Shown: positions 1 through 7,869 of the stretch, in pieces
Numbering within the stretch: position 1 is the stretch's first letter
Layout: every line of letters starts with the position of its first letter
NCBI GenBank assembly: GCA_963850915.1
Contig: CAWKND010000004.1
Coordinates: 62,001 to 126,000 of the forward strand
Direction of reading: 5' to 3'
Source of the DNA: CAVTWH01 sp963850915
GTDB taxonomy: Bacteria; Actinomycetota; Actinomycetes; Mycobacteriales; Micromonosporaceae
DNA length: 64,000 nucleotides
Made by a program: the position numbers and the translations under genes
Notes under the pieces: generated by a model
What the model was told of the DNA's origin: nothing
Databases searched by the model: none
Seen by the model: the letters and a program-made list of their open reading frames with translations, nothing else

Positions 1-2
1 TC

Positions 3-812
3 GCGGTCACCGCGGGCCCCGGCCTGGCCGGGGCGCTGCTCGTCGGGGTGGCCGCGGCCAAGGGCTTCGCGCTCGCCGCCGAGAAGCCGATCTACGGCGT
101 CAACCACCTCGCCGCGCACGTGGCCGTCGACACCCTGGAGCACGGTGCGCTGCCCGCGCCGTCGATCGCGCTGCTCATCTCCGGCGGCCACTCCAGCCTG
201 CTGCTCATCGACGACCTGGCGCGCGGGGTGAACCCCCTCGGCGGCACCATCGACGACGCGGTCGGCGAGGCATTCGACAAGGTCGCGCGGCTGCTGGGCA
301 TGCCGTTCCCGGGCGGCCCGCCGATCGACCGGGCGGCGCGTGAGGGCGACCCCGCCTCGATCGCCTTTCCGCGTGGCCTTACCGGAGCGCGCGACCAGGC
401 CGCGCACCGCTTCGACTTCTCGTTCTCCGGGCTGAAGACGGCGGTCGCCCGCTGGGTGGAGGCGCGCGAGCGGACCGGGGAGCCGGTACCGGTGAACGAT
501 GTCGCGGCCGCGTTCCAGGAGGCGGCGTGCGACGTACTCACCGCAAAGGCGATCGACGCCTGCCGCCAGCACGGGGTGGACACGCTGGTGATCGGTGGTG
601 GGGTGGCGGCCAATTCCCGGGTACGCGCGATGGCTGCCGAACGGGCCGAGAAGTACGGGATCACCGTGCGGGTACCCCGCCCCAAACTGTGTACCGACAA
701 CGGCGCCATGGTCGCCGCACTCGGCTCGCACCTGGTCGCGGCCGGAGTGGCACCGAGCCGGCTGGACCTGCCCGCCGACTCGGCCATGCCGCTGACCCGT
801 GTCGCAGTGTGA
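3..812 (+). CDS. tsaD: TsaD, tRNA N6-threonylcarbamoyladenosine transferase (5' end outside window)
   Basis: TsaD (Gcp/Kae1/YgjD family) transfers the threonylcarbamoyl group onto A37 of ANN-decoding tRNAs in the cytoplasm, together with TsaB and TsaE. The reading frame is open from base 3, and a conserved TsaD segment (VTAGPGLAGALLVG) precedes the first in-window GTG at 48, so the true start lies upstream. The metal-binding HLAAH motif, the SGGHSSLLL strand, FDFSFSGLKTAV, and the C-terminal GGGVAANSRVR and CTDNGAMVA nucleotide-binding motifs are all visible. About 270 residues are present, most of the C-terminal part of a protein of about 340. In M. tuberculosis the orthologue (Rv3419c) adjoins groES-groEL1, as here after an interruption of about 11 kb. 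Confidence 0.96.
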   Translation, partial: AVTAGPGLAGALLVGVAAAKGFALAAEKPIYGVNHLAAHVAVDTLEHGALPAPSIALLISGGHSSLLLIDDLARGVNPLGGTIDDAVGEAFDKVARLLGMPFPGGPPIDRAAREGDPASIAFPRGLTGARDQAAHRFDFSFSGLKTAVARWVEARERTGEPVPVNDVAAAFQEAACDVLTAKAIDACRQHGVDTLVIGGGVAANSRVRAMAAERAEKYGITVRVPRPKLCTDNGAMVAALGSHLVAAGVAPSRLDLPADSAMPLTRVAV

Positions 813-856
813 GGCGCTGGCCGGCACACAGGGTGCCACCGCAACCGGTCACGGTG

Positions 857-862
857 TAGCGT
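857..862 (+). promoter_or_regulatory. -10 box TAGCGT for a leaderless start at 871
   Basis: TAGCGT lies 8 nt before the GTG at 871. This spacing puts transcription initiation at the start codon. It is one of a recurrent set of TANNNT boxes in the window. Confidence 0.45.
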
Positions 863-870
863 CACGCGCT

Positions 871-1125
871 GTGATCGTGCGCATGTGGGAGGCCAAGGCG
901 ACCCCAGAGGGCTTCGCCGAACTCATCGACTGGGTCTGCGAGTACGGCATCCCGGCCGTGGAGTTCAACCCGCTGCACATGTCCAGCGAGGTGTTCAGCT
1001 CGACCGACAACCGGCTGGTGGTCATCTCCAAGTGGCGCAGCGGCCCGGTCGAGCTACCACCGCCGCCCCGCAACCTGCTGGCCCGCCCCCCGCACAGCTG
1101 GGACTTCAGCCCCGTCGACCGGTGA
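871..1125 (+). CDS. Small conserved hypothetical protein
   Basis: A protein of 84 residues that I do not recognise by name. The start GTG at 871 is chosen because a TAGCGT -10 box sits 8 nt upstream and the residues before it (which overlap the end of tsaD) look non-coding. The pattern VIVRMWEAKATPEGFAELIDWV, then beta-like stretches and KWRS, resembles small ferredoxin-like (ABM-type) alpha+beta proteins, but this is a weak structural guess. It ends in a Pro-rich stretch (ELPPPPRNLL). It follows tsaD by 58 nt on the same strand and may be expressed from its own promoter. Confidence 0.7.
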   Translation: MIVRMWEAKATPEGFAELIDWVCEYGIPAVEFNPLHMSSEVFSSTDNRLVVISKWRSGPVELPPPPRNLLARPPHSWDFSPVDR

Positions 1126-1135
1126 GCCCCGTTCT

Positions 1136-1807
1136 TTACGGCGCTGCGGTCAGGTCGACGAGTTCGCTCAACGCGCCGATGGTCGGGCCGGCCCAGGACG
1201 GGTCGGAGTGGGCGAACTCGGTCGTGCGTACCACCGACATCCCGACAGCCGCCGCGCCGGCCAGTTCGCCGCCCGCGCCGTCGCCGACGAACAGGCAGCG
1301 CTCGGGCGGTACTCCAACCGCGTCAGCGGCCCACCGGTAGATCGCCGGATCGGGCTTGCCGACGCCGAGATCGCAGGAGAAGGCGAGCGCGTCGAAGCGG
1401 GTACCGAACGCCGAGTCCTTCCACACCAGTACCGTCTCCACCGTGCAGTTGCTCACCAGAGCCAGCCGGAAACCGTTGCCGCGTAAGGTGTCCAGCGTAT
1501 TCAGCGTGGCCGGTCGGGCGCTGGCCAGCAGGTCGGCGGTGAGGTCGGTACGCAGCCGTACCGCCTCGGCCACCGCCGTGTCGTCCGGCGCGCCACCCAA
1601 CTCCCGGGCCCAGTCGCGGCACATCACATCGAGTGCACCGAACGCGCCGACCAGCCGGCCGTGCCAGCGGGCGTGGAACAGCCCGACGAAGGCGTCCGGA
1701 TCGACCCCGAGGACGCTGCCCATCTGCCGGGTCACCTGGTCACGCGGTGCCCCGCCACCGTCGTCGATCAGCGTGTTGAACAGGTCGATCAGGATCGCGT
1801 CGGGCAC
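1136..1807 (-). CDS. HAD-family hydrolase
   Basis: Haloacid-dehalogenase-type hydrolase of 223 residues, probably a small-molecule phosphatase; the substrate cannot be read from sequence. Motif I is near the N-terminus (LIDLFNTLID, with the nucleophile Asp at about residue 8), motif II is LVSNC, and the Lys motif plus motif III are GVGKPDPAIY and LFVGDG. The second motif I aspartate of phosphatases is replaced by Phe, as in haloacid-dehalogenase-like members, so phosphatase activity is not assured. The start is GTG at 1807 with a TAGAGT box 7 nt upstream. The gene is convergent with the small gene ending at 1125. Confidence 0.88.
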   Translation of the reverse strand: MPDAILIDLFNTLIDDGGGAPRDQVTRQMGSVLGVDPDAFVGLFHARWHGRLVGAFGALDVMCRDWARELGGAPDDTAVAEAVRLRTDLTADLLASARPATLNTLDTLRGNGFRLALVSNCTVETVLVWKDSAFGTRFDALAFSCDLGVGKPDPAIYRWAADAVGVPPERCLFVGDGAGGELAGAAAVGMSVVRTTEFAHSDPSWAGPTIGALSELVDLTAAP

Positions 1808-1814
1808 GCCGTCG

Positions 1815-1820
1815 ACTCTA
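1815..1820 (-). promoter_or_regulatory. -10 box TAGAGT for the HAD hydrolase
   Basis: On the minus strand TAGAGT ends 7 nt before the GTG at 1807, which predicts a leaderless transcript. Confidence 0.45.
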
Positions 1821-1861
1821 CCGGCGTAGCCGGAACCCGTTGGTACCCAAGCGCTCCTGCC

Positions 1862-2917
1862 TCAGCGGCCGCCGTCGTCGTACCGGAGGGAGTACTGGTA
1901 GCCGACCGGGACCTGGCAGAGGGTACGCAGTTGGCCGCCCAGCGTGGCGTGGGCGAGTTCGGCGCCGCCGGCCTGGTACCGGATCAGCAGCAGCCCGCCG
2001 TCGGCCGCGTACCCCCGGACCTGGTACCCGTCCGTTGTCGGTACGGTGCCGATGCGGTGCCCGTCGGTGAGCGAGAAGCGCGCGATCACCTGCGTACCGT
2101 CCGAGCCGCCGTCGGCAACCAACTCGGTCCCGTCCCCGCGTACCGCGAAGGTCGTCCAGCCGGTGTTCGAAGAGCGCTGCTGCGCCACGGACAGTACCGC
2201 GTCGATGTCGGGCTTGATCTGGCGCCGCTGGCCGGTTTCCGGCCGGACCACCGTGATGGTCAAATGGCCGGCGCGGGCGTCCGGTGGGATGGAGGGCTTG
2301 GGGGACAAGCTGCTCTCGGCGTACGGATTGGGCGTGCGCTGGGCGAAGACCACCGAACCGTCGTCGAGTACCCCGGCCAGGACGCCCTCGAAGCCGCCGA
2401 CATCCCGCGGCGCGCCCGTCTGCAAATCGAGTCGCGTGATCGAGTTGTCGGCCGCGTCCTGGGTCAGCACGAAGCGCTCGTTCGCCGACCAGGCCAGCGG
2501 CCGGCCGAAGGAGCGCACCGTGGTGCTGGTCAGGTCCCGGTAGTCGTAGGGCACCCAGTGCCCGTCGGCGGGCGGCCCGTCGCGCTTGATGACCAGCCAG
2601 CGGCCGCCCGGCGAGAGCATTCCGCCGGTGGTCCAGTCGCTTTCGCGTGACGTCCGCTGGTCGGCGGCGGCGGGCAACGTGTACTCGGTACCGTCCGCCT
2701 GCAGCAGTGTCCAGTGTGGACATCCGGGGCAGCGGAACACCAGTTGGGCCGGGCCGACCGGTCGATTGGCGGGCAGGAGCGGCGGCGTGCTGGCCGGTGC
2801 GCTGATCGTCCCCGGCCAGCCCGGGTCGCCCCCCGAATGACCCGGGCTGGCCGCGCCCCGACCGCACCCGGCGACCAGCAGCACCACCGACAACAGCAGC
2901 ACAGCGAAGCGCCTCAT
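1862..2917 (-). CDS. Putative lipoprotein with a TolB-like beta-propeller
   Basis: A protein of 351 residues. The N-terminus MRRFAVLLLSVVLLVAGCGRG is a lipoprotein signal with lipobox VAGC, so the mature protein should be anchored on the outer face of the membrane. The body contains repeated strand patterns such as WLVIKRDG, ERFVLTQD, DGSVVFAQ and ELVADGGSDG, suggesting a beta-propeller like TolB or WD40-type proteins. I know no specific function. The start is ATG at 2917 because the signal peptide begins there and TAGTAT lies 7 nt upstream; a longer in-frame reading to 3013 adds 32 residues without coding character. Confidence 0.82.
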   Translation of the reverse strand: MRRFAVLLLSVVLLVAGCGRGAASPGHSGGDPGWPGTISAPASTPPLLPANRPVGPAQLVFRCPGCPHWTLLQADGTEYTLPAAADQRTSRESDWTTGGMLSPGGRWLVIKRDGPPADGHWVPYDYRDLTSTTVRSFGRPLAWSANERFVLTQDAADNSITRLDLQTGAPRDVGGFEGVLAGVLDDGSVVFAQRTPNPYAESSLSPKPSIPPDARAGHLTITVVRPETGQRRQIKPDIDAVLSVAQQRSSNTGWTTFAVRGDGTELVADGGSDGTQVIARFSLTDGHRIGTVPTTDGYQVRGYAADGGLLLIRYQAGGAELAHATLGGQLRTLCQVPVGYQYSLRYDDGGR

Positions 2918-2924
2918 GACCACG

Positions 2925-2930
2925 ATACTA
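2925..2930 (-). promoter_or_regulatory. -10 box TAGTAT for the lipoprotein gene
   Basis: TAGTAT on the minus strand is followed after 7 nt by the ATG at 2917; leaderless transcription is predicted. Confidence 0.5.
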
Positions 2931-3027
2931 CGGCGACCAGAATATAACGTCAACGGGATTGTGTCGCCGTCGGTGGTAGCGCGCGAACCCAGTGATCTTG
3001 AACGGTACCGCATGGCACAGTTTGGCG

Positions 3028-3324
3028 ATGAGCACGATAACGCTGCGCGAGTTCCGGGACGGTGCCGGCCGGATCCTGGAATCGGTGGAGCGTACGCACG
3101 AGCCGGTGATCATCACCAAGTACGAGCGGCCGGTGGCCGTCCTCATCGGCATCGACGAATGGGAAGAGCTGGAGGCGTTCCGCGACCGCAAGGACTCCGC
3201 GACTATCGCGCGCTCCCGGTCCGGCGGCACCTTCGTTCCACTGTCGGCCGCCCTCGAGTCGCTGGGCGTCGATCCCAAAGAGGTCGAGGTACTGCTGGCC
3301 GACCACCCGGGTGCGGCGGCGTGA
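3028..3324 (+). CDS. Phd/YefM-family antitoxin
   Basis: Antitoxin of 98 residues. The pattern MSTITLREFRDGAGRILESV, EPVIITKYERPVAVLI, then WEELEAF is the Phd/YefM fold: an N-terminal DNA-binding and dimerisation domain that autoregulates the operon, and a C-terminal tail that neutralises the toxin. The start at ATG 3028 is preferred over an in-frame upstream codon at 2992 because family members begin close to this point. The stop codon overlaps the toxin GTG in GTGA (3321-3324), the usual translational coupling of toxin-antitoxin pairs. Confidence 0.88.
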   Translation: MSTITLREFRDGAGRILESVERTHEPVIITKYERPVAVLIGIDEWEELEAFRDRKDSATIARSRSGGTFVPLSAALESLGVDPKEVEVLLADHPGAAA

Positions 3325-3571
3325 AGGTCGAGGTCGACCGGGACGTGCTTGTGTGGCTGCACAAGCAGCCCCGAAATGTCTTCGTCAGCGTGTTGGGCGC
3401 GATCCTCGGCCTGGTCGCCGATCCCCGGCCAGCCAACTCGACGGAGATGCGGGACGGGACGGGTCGGGCCGCCGGCTGCGGGTAGGTGACTACCGGGTCC
3501 TCTATCGCGTGGAAGGTGACGAGTTGACCATTCACGCGGACGGTCACCGCAAGGATGTCTACGACAACTGA
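3321..3571 (+). pseudogene. RelE/ParE-type toxin, frameshifted
   Basis: Partner of the upstream antitoxin. RelE-family toxins are ribosome-dependent mRNA endonucleases. From GTG 3321 the frame reads VKVEVDRDVLVWLHKQP to about STEMRDGTG and then stops at 3483-3485. The conserved C-terminal half, RRLRVGDYRVLYRVEGDEL through GHRKDVYDN, continues in the -1 frame to 3571. Restoring the family pattern needs one extra base, most likely in the G-rich stretch 3450-3468. As written, the toxin lacks its core RVGDYRVLY strand and should be inactive. It could be a real loss of toxicity or a sequencing indel in a repetitive G-run. Confidence 0.82.
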
Positions 3572-3598
3572 CCGCGCGGCGCTGGCTGTGGCACACGC

Positions 3599-3883
3599 TC
3601 AGCGCAGGAGCAGGAAGAGCACGGTCAGCAGTACCAGCGCCGCGAGCGCGACGCCGAAGGCGGCGGCCAGTTGCCGGCCGTGCTCGGCCACCGGGTCGGC
3701 TGGCGGGATCGGGTGCGCGGGCAGGTCGCCGGTGATCGTGGCGAGTTCGGCCTGGGTACGCGCGCGGTAGACGGTGTCGGCCCGCTCGGTGAACTCGGCG
3801 AGGCTCAGCCGCCCCTCGGCGGTGTGCCGCTGCAGGGCGGCGATCACCTGCTCACGGTCGGCGTCTGAGGCGCGCATGTCCAC
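3599..3883 (-). CDS. DUF1707 (SHOCT-like) small membrane protein
   Basis: A protein of 94 residues (92 if the ATG at 3877 is used). The N-terminal half, MRASDADREQVIAALQRHTAEG followed by RLSLAEFTERADTVYRARTQ, is the DUF1707 SHOCT-like module common in actinobacteria. The C-terminus (AAAFGVALAALVLLTVLFLLL) is a single transmembrane helix. Function is unknown. I prefer GTG 3883 because TAGGCT ends 8 nt before it, matching other leaderless genes here. The gene is followed at its 3' end by the convergent toxin remnant. Confidence 0.85.
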   Translation of the reverse strand: MDMRASDADREQVIAALQRHTAEGRLSLAEFTERADTVYRARTQAELATITGDLPAHPIPPADPVAEHGRQLAAAFGVALAALVLLTVLFLLLR

Positions 3884-3891
3884 AGCCGCAC

Positions 3892-3897
3892 AGCCTA
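3892..3897 (-). promoter_or_regulatory. -10 box TAGGCT for the DUF1707 gene
   Basis: TAGGCT on the minus strand, 8 nt before the GTG at 3883; predicted leaderless start. Confidence 0.45.
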
Positions 3898-3938
3898 GCC
3901 AGCCGGTACCCGTCGAGCGAGGGCCGCGAACGGGCGGG

Positions 3939-4421
3939 TCAGCGCGGGGTGGCGAGCGGTGCGGTACGGGCGCCGGTGATGCGTACCAGATCCGCCGGCG
4001 CGATCTCGACCTGCAGGCCGCGCCGGCCACCGGAGACGTACACCGTGGCGAAGCCGGTCAGCGACGCGTCGACCACCACCGGCAGCCGGCTGCGCTGGCC
4101 GAAGGGGGAGATGCCACCCGTGACGTAGCCGGTGGCCCGCTCGGCGGCGGCCGGCTCGGCCATCGCCGCCTTCTTGCCGCCCAGGGCCGCCGCGAGTGCC
4201 TTCAGGTCGAGGGTCGAGGTCACCGGGACCACGCCGACCGCCAGCTTGCCGTCGACGCTCGCGACGAGGGTCTTGAAGACCCGATCCGGGGGTACCCCCA
4301 GAGCAGCCGCGGCCGCCTCCCCGTAGGAGCCCGCCTTCGGGTCGACCTCGTACGTGTGCGTCGTGTACGCCACCCGCTCCCGGCTCAACAACGCCGTCGC
4401 CGGGGTACCTTGTCCAGCCAC
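3939..4421 (-). CDS. ybaK: YbaK/EbsC family Cys-tRNA(Pro) deacylase
   Basis: A YbaK-type trans-editing enzyme of 160 residues that hydrolyses Cys-tRNA(Pro) mischarged by prolyl-tRNA synthetase. Family features are the N-terminal TPATALLSRERVAYTTHTY, then GVPPDRVFKTLVA (with the catalytic Lys region), LAVGVVPV, GKKAAMAEPAAAERATGYVTGGISPFGQ, and VVVDASL near the C-terminus. Length is normal for the family. The start is GTG 4421; TAGCCT lies 6 nt upstream (4428-4433), so the mRNA is probably leaderless. Confidence 0.93.
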   Translation of the reverse strand: MAGQGTPATALLSRERVAYTTHTYEVDPKAGSYGEAAAAALGVPPDRVFKTLVASVDGKLAVGVVPVTSTLDLKALAAALGGKKAAMAEPAAAERATGYVTGGISPFGQRSRLPVVVDASLTGFATVYVSGGRRGLQVEIAPADLVRITGARTAPLATPR

Positions 4422-4427
4422 GCCCGA

Positions 4428-4433
4428 AGGCTA
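4428..4433 (-). promoter_or_regulatory. -10 box TAGCCT for ybaK
   Basis: TAGCCT on the minus strand, 6 nt before the GTG at 4421. Confidence 0.45.
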
Positions 4434-4460
4434 CCGGCCGGAGCGCCACCGCAGTGAAGA

Positions 4461-5648
4461 TCAGCCGCCGGCACATACCAGGACAGCCGGCTTCCCGGCC
4501 ACCTTCGTCAACACCACGGTCGCCGCGTACGCCCCGGCCAGCCGCAGTTGCCGGCGCAGTACCTCCGGCTCGATCGGTGAGCCGCGCTTCTTCACCGTCA
4601 GCCGACCGATCTCCCGGTCGCGCAGCAGTGCCCGCAGACCTTTGAGCGAGAACGGAAGTACGTCGGTGACCCGGAGGCACCGGGCAAACGGCGTGGGCTG
4701 CGCGGTGTCCGCGTAGACGTACGCGATCTCCGGGTCGGCGAGGTTGCCACCGACCGTGGCCGCGAACTCGGCTACCAGGTGCGAGCGGACCACCGCGCCG
4801 TCCGGGTCGTAGAGGTACTCGCGTACCGGGCCGGTCGGTGCCTGAGTGGTACCCGGGCCGGTCAGGGTGGCAGTGCCGGTTTCCGAGGCAGCGCCGGACA
4901 GCAGGCTGGCGCGGTGCTGAGCGCTGGCCAGCGGTCCGCACCACAGGGCCGCCTCCACCACGTCGCCGTCCACGGATACCCACTCCGCCTCGGCGCCCGC
5001 CGGGATCAGCCGGTGCTCGATCCCGGGCGCCACCTTGAACACCGAGTGCGGTACCCGGGTCACCAACTCGGTCAGGAACGACCACGGCGGCGAGTACGCC
5101 CGCGGATCGAACACCCGGCTGCTTCCCTTGCGCCGGGCCGGATCGCAGAACACCGCGTCCACTATGGACAGATCGAACTCCTCGGCCCGACCCAGCTCCA
5201 CGGCGGCGAGATGACCCAGCCCGAGTGCCGCCACGTTGGCCGCGGCCACCGCGGCGGTGAGTGGATCGAGCTCCACCGCGCGTACCCGCAGACCCGCTCT
5301 TGCCAACGCGATCGTCTCGGCCCCCACGCCGCAGCCCAGGTCGGCGATGGTGGTCACCCCGGCGGCGGCCAGCCGGGTCGCCCGCCGCGCCGCGACCACC
5401 GACCGGGTGGCCTGCTCCAGGCCGGCGCGGGTGAAGAACATCCGGGCCGCGTCCGGGCCGAACTTGCCGGCCGCCTGACGGCGCAGCGCCGCCTGGGTGA
5501 GCGCCGCGGCGGCCAGCTCCGGCTCGACGCCGGCGGACCGCAGGGTGGCGGCGGCGCCGAGCGGGTCAGCCGGGTCGGTCCGGTCCGCCGCCGCCAGCGC
5601 CGCCAACCCCTCGGGGGTACCCAGCCGGGCAAGCAGTTCCGGAGTCAC
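4461..5648 (-). CDS. THUMP-like class I SAM-dependent methyltransferase
   Basis: A protein of 395 residues in the class I (Rossmann) methyltransferase fold. An N-terminal helical region of about 90 residues (LLARLGTPEGLAAL...) precedes the SAM-binding motif I IADLGCGVGAETIALA, the acidic loop VRAVELDP, and FCDPARRKG, the catalytic-loop region. The C-terminal domain (RLTVKKRGSPIEPEVLRRQL) is the THUMP-like part seen in actinobacterial homologues. The substrate is unknown; nucleic acid is plausible because of the domain type. The start GTG 5648 begins at VTPELLARLG; the longer frame to 5843 reads as antisense to the neighbouring lipoprotein gene. The ATG-proximal upstream base run (GACAAT) could be a poor -10 for a leaderless start. 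Confidence 0.85.
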   Translation of the reverse strand: MTPELLARLGTPEGLAALAAADRTDPADPLGAAATLRSAGVEPELAAAALTQAALRRQAAGKFGPDAARMFFTRAGLEQATRSVVAARRATRLAAAGVTTIADLGCGVGAETIALARAGLRVRAVELDPLTAAVAAANVAALGLGHLAAVELGRAEEFDLSIVDAVFCDPARRKGSSRVFDPRAYSPPWSFLTELVTRVPHSVFKVAPGIEHRLIPAGAEAEWVSVDGDVVEAALWCGPLASAQHRASLLSGAASETGTATLTGPGTTQAPTGPVREYLYDPDGAVVRSHLVAEFAATVGGNLADPEIAYVYADTAQPTPFARCLRVTDVLPFSLKGLRALLRDREIGRLTVKKRGSPIEPEVLRRQLRLAGAYAATVVLTKVAGKPAVLVCAGG

Positions 5649-5691
5649 TCCGCCATTGTCCCGTCCGCCCTGCACAGGGAGGGCTGCGGGC

Positions 5692-6465
5692 TCAGGAGTG
5701 CGGGGTGTACACCACGGCCTCGACCAGCCCGTGCCGGTTGGCCGGCGGGCTGACGATGCCCGGGTCGACGAAGCCGAACGCCAGCTCGTTGCCGGCGCCG
5801 TCGCGCCAGACGTAGTACTCGTGGCCGGCTGTCCCGTCGGCACGCGAGAAGGTCAGGTCGTTGGCGCTGCGCAGGCTGGCCGGTACCCCGTTGAACGCCG
5901 TGTCGCCGGGCTTGCCGGTCAGCAGCGCGACCGCCGCCGTGTTGTGGCCCTGCCAGGCATCCAGCGTCTCCTGGGCGTACGCCTTGTCGTCGGTCGGGAA
6001 GGTGATCGGGATCAAGGTACCGCCGACGATCGCGTGCGCCTGCCCGATCAGGTCGTTGCGCAGCTGCAGCCGGAGCAGGTCGCCGACCGCGTTGTACCAG
6101 GTGCAGTAGGTCGAGCCGGCCGCGCCGTCGCACATGTACAGCGTGGTGAACTGGGTGTTGTAGTTGCCCGCGTTCAGCGTCTGGAACACCGTGTCACTGG
6201 CCGCGTTCAGCGTGCCGAGGGCAGTCGTGTCGTGGTTGCGCCAGTCGGTGATGGCCGCCTGCGAGTACGCCTCGGCGGTACTGGGGAAGGTCGCGGCCGG
6301 TGCCGAGGAGGCCGGTGGCTGGCTGCTCCCACCGTCGCCGCTACCGACCGGAGTCGGCGTGGTCGAGCCGCCGGCCGTGGGTGTGGCCGGGTTGCAGCCG
6401 GCGAGCAGGGCCAGCACGCAGGTACCGGCGCCGAGTGCGGTGACGAGACGGGTACGACGTGACAT
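5692..6465 (-). CDS. Putative lipoprotein with an internal duplication
   Basis: A lipoprotein of 257 residues. The signal peptide ends with lipobox LLAGC (MSRRTRLVTALGAGTCVLALLAGC), followed by a Ser/Thr/Gly/Pro-rich linker. Two similar modules follow: AYSQAAITDWRNHDTTALGTL (about residue 65) and AYAQETLDAWQGHNTAAVALL (about residue 155). Each ends in an aromatic strand pair (STYCTWYNAVGDLLRLQL and EYYVWRDGAGNELAFGF). This suggests a duplicated extracellular domain of unknown function. It begins 114 nt from the ROK gene end and is transcribed in the same direction, but the gap and its own signal suggest separate expression. Confidence 0.82.
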   Translation of the reverse strand: MSRRTRLVTALGAGTCVLALLAGCNPATPTAGGSTTPTPVGSGDGGSSQPPASSAPAATFPSTAEAYSQAAITDWRNHDTTALGTLNAASDTVFQTLNAGNYNTQFTTLYMCDGAAGSTYCTWYNAVGDLLRLQLRNDLIGQAHAIVGGTLIPITFPTDDKAYAQETLDAWQGHNTAAVALLTGKPGDTAFNGVPASLRSANDLTFSRADGTAGHEYYVWRDGAGNELAFGFVDPGIVSPPANRHGLVEAVVYTPHS

Positions 6466-6579
6466 GGGGGCCTCCCGGCGCTGACCGGCGTGGGTGCCGG
6501 CCGGCTCACGGTATGTAACGAGACTTCCCCTGTCGACGGGCAGTCGTCAAGCCGACTGGCCAGGTTGGCAGCCCGGATC

Positions 6580-7770
6580 TCAGGCTGACTGGCCGAGCTC
6601 CATCGGGTCGCTGAGCAGCGGCTGGAAGGCGAGTTCAGCGGCGCCGATGAGTGGGGCGTCGTCACCGAGATCGGGGGTACGCAGCCGTACGTGCTCCCGG
6701 CACGCCGGCAGCGCATTGCGGTTGACCCGGCTGCGTACCTGCGCGGCAGCGGCGAGGTAGACGTCCCGCAGCGAGCCGCCGAAGATCACCGTCTCCGGGT
6801 TGAAGATGTTCACCAGGCTGGCGACGCCGAAGCCGAGCCAGTCGCCGACCTGCCGCACAGCCGCTTTGGCCAGCGCGTCCCCACGGTCGGCGGCGTCCAC
6901 CACGGCGAGGATGCCGTCCCGGCCGGTACCGGCCCGGTCGGCCAGGGTCAGCAGCGCGTCCTCGCCGATCTCGGTCATCCAGCAGCCGCGGGCGCCACAG
7001 ATGCAGAGCTTGCCGTTCGGGTTGACGATCATGTGCCCGATCTCGCCGCCGTACCCGCCGTACCCGCTCAGTGGCCGGCCGCCCGCGATGATCCCGCCGC
7101 CCACCCCGACGTCGCCCTGCACGTAGATGATGTTGTCCGAGTCGGTGGCGCAGCCCCGGGTGTGCTCGGCCAGCGCGGCGAGGTCGGCGTCGTTCCCGAC
7201 GTGCAGCGGAGCGTCCACCGGCAGTACGTCGCGGAGCGCGGAGCCCAGCGGCTCGTGTACCCAGCCGCTGGTCGGCCCCATCAACAGCAGGCCGTCCTCG
7301 CGCCGCACGATGCCGGCGATGGCGACTCCGCTGCCGATGCAGGTCGCCTCGGGTGGCGCGGCGCGCTGCATCTGCCGGGCGAACTCGGCGAGCGGCTTGA
7401 TGACCTCGTTGGGGCTGAACTCGCCCCGGCCGCGTACCGCCTCGCGCCGGTCCAGGATCGCGCCACCGAGCCCGACCCGGGCCGCTACGATCCGGTCCAC
7501 CCCGACGGCGAACGCGTAGACGAAGACCCGACCCTCTTCCGGGCTGACCACCAGGGACGGCCGACCGGCTCCGCTACGCGCGTTGGGCAGCCCTTCGCGT
7601 ACCAGCCCCACCGAGGCCAGGTCTGCCACGAGCGCCCCGATGGTGGACCGGTTGAGGCCGAGTTCGGCGGTGAGTTCGGCCCGGGACAGGGCGCCGCGGA
7701 CATGGACCTGGCGCAGTAGCGCTCCCAGGTTCTGCCGCCGGATCTCCTCCTGGCTCGGGCCGGCTCGCAT
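6580..7770 (-). CDS. ROK-family transcriptional regulator
   Basis: ROK repressor of 396 residues. An N-terminal winged helix-turn-helix (residues 8-70: RRQNLGALLRQVHVRGALSRAELTAELGLNRSTIGALVADLASVGLV) is joined to a sugar-kinase-like ROK domain. The zinc-binding segment is C-x-C-G-x2-G-C (LCICGARGCWMTE), as in NagC/Mlc/XylR. It lies 99 nt downstream of the sugar permease gene on the same strand, so it is probably the sugar-responsive regulator of the xylFGH-type operon. The inverted repeat at 11410-11428 is a candidate binding site. Confidence 0.92.
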   Translation of the reverse strand: MRAGPSQEEIRRQNLGALLRQVHVRGALSRAELTAELGLNRSTIGALVADLASVGLVREGLPNARSGAGRPSLVVSPEEGRVFVYAFAVGVDRIVAARVGLGGAILDRREAVRGRGEFSPNEVIKPLAEFARQMQRAAPPEATCIGSGVAIAGIVRREDGLLLMGPTSGWVHEPLGSALRDVLPVDAPLHVGNDADLAALAEHTRGCATDSDNIIYVQGDVGVGGGIIAGGRPLSGYGGYGGEIGHMIVNPNGKLCICGARGCWMTEIGEDALLTLADRAGTGRDGILAVVDAADRGDALAKAAVRQVGDWLGFGVASLVNIFNPETVIFGGSLRDVYLAAAAQVRSRVNRNALPACREHVRLRTPDLGDDAPLIGAAELAFQPLLSDPMELGQSA

Positions 7771-7869
7771 GATTCGACATCTCCGCGGGGGGTGCGTGTG
7801 GGGGATGGTGCCCCGCCGTTGGGTGTTCGGCGGGGCACCGCAAATCTGACCGGCTGGTCTGCCGGGGCC

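Noticed and set aside
3311..3571. Separate 86-codon ORF for the toxin C-terminus as an independent gene
   Set aside because: Its first 40 codons are an out-of-frame reading of the toxin N-terminus; only the last 33 match the RelE family.
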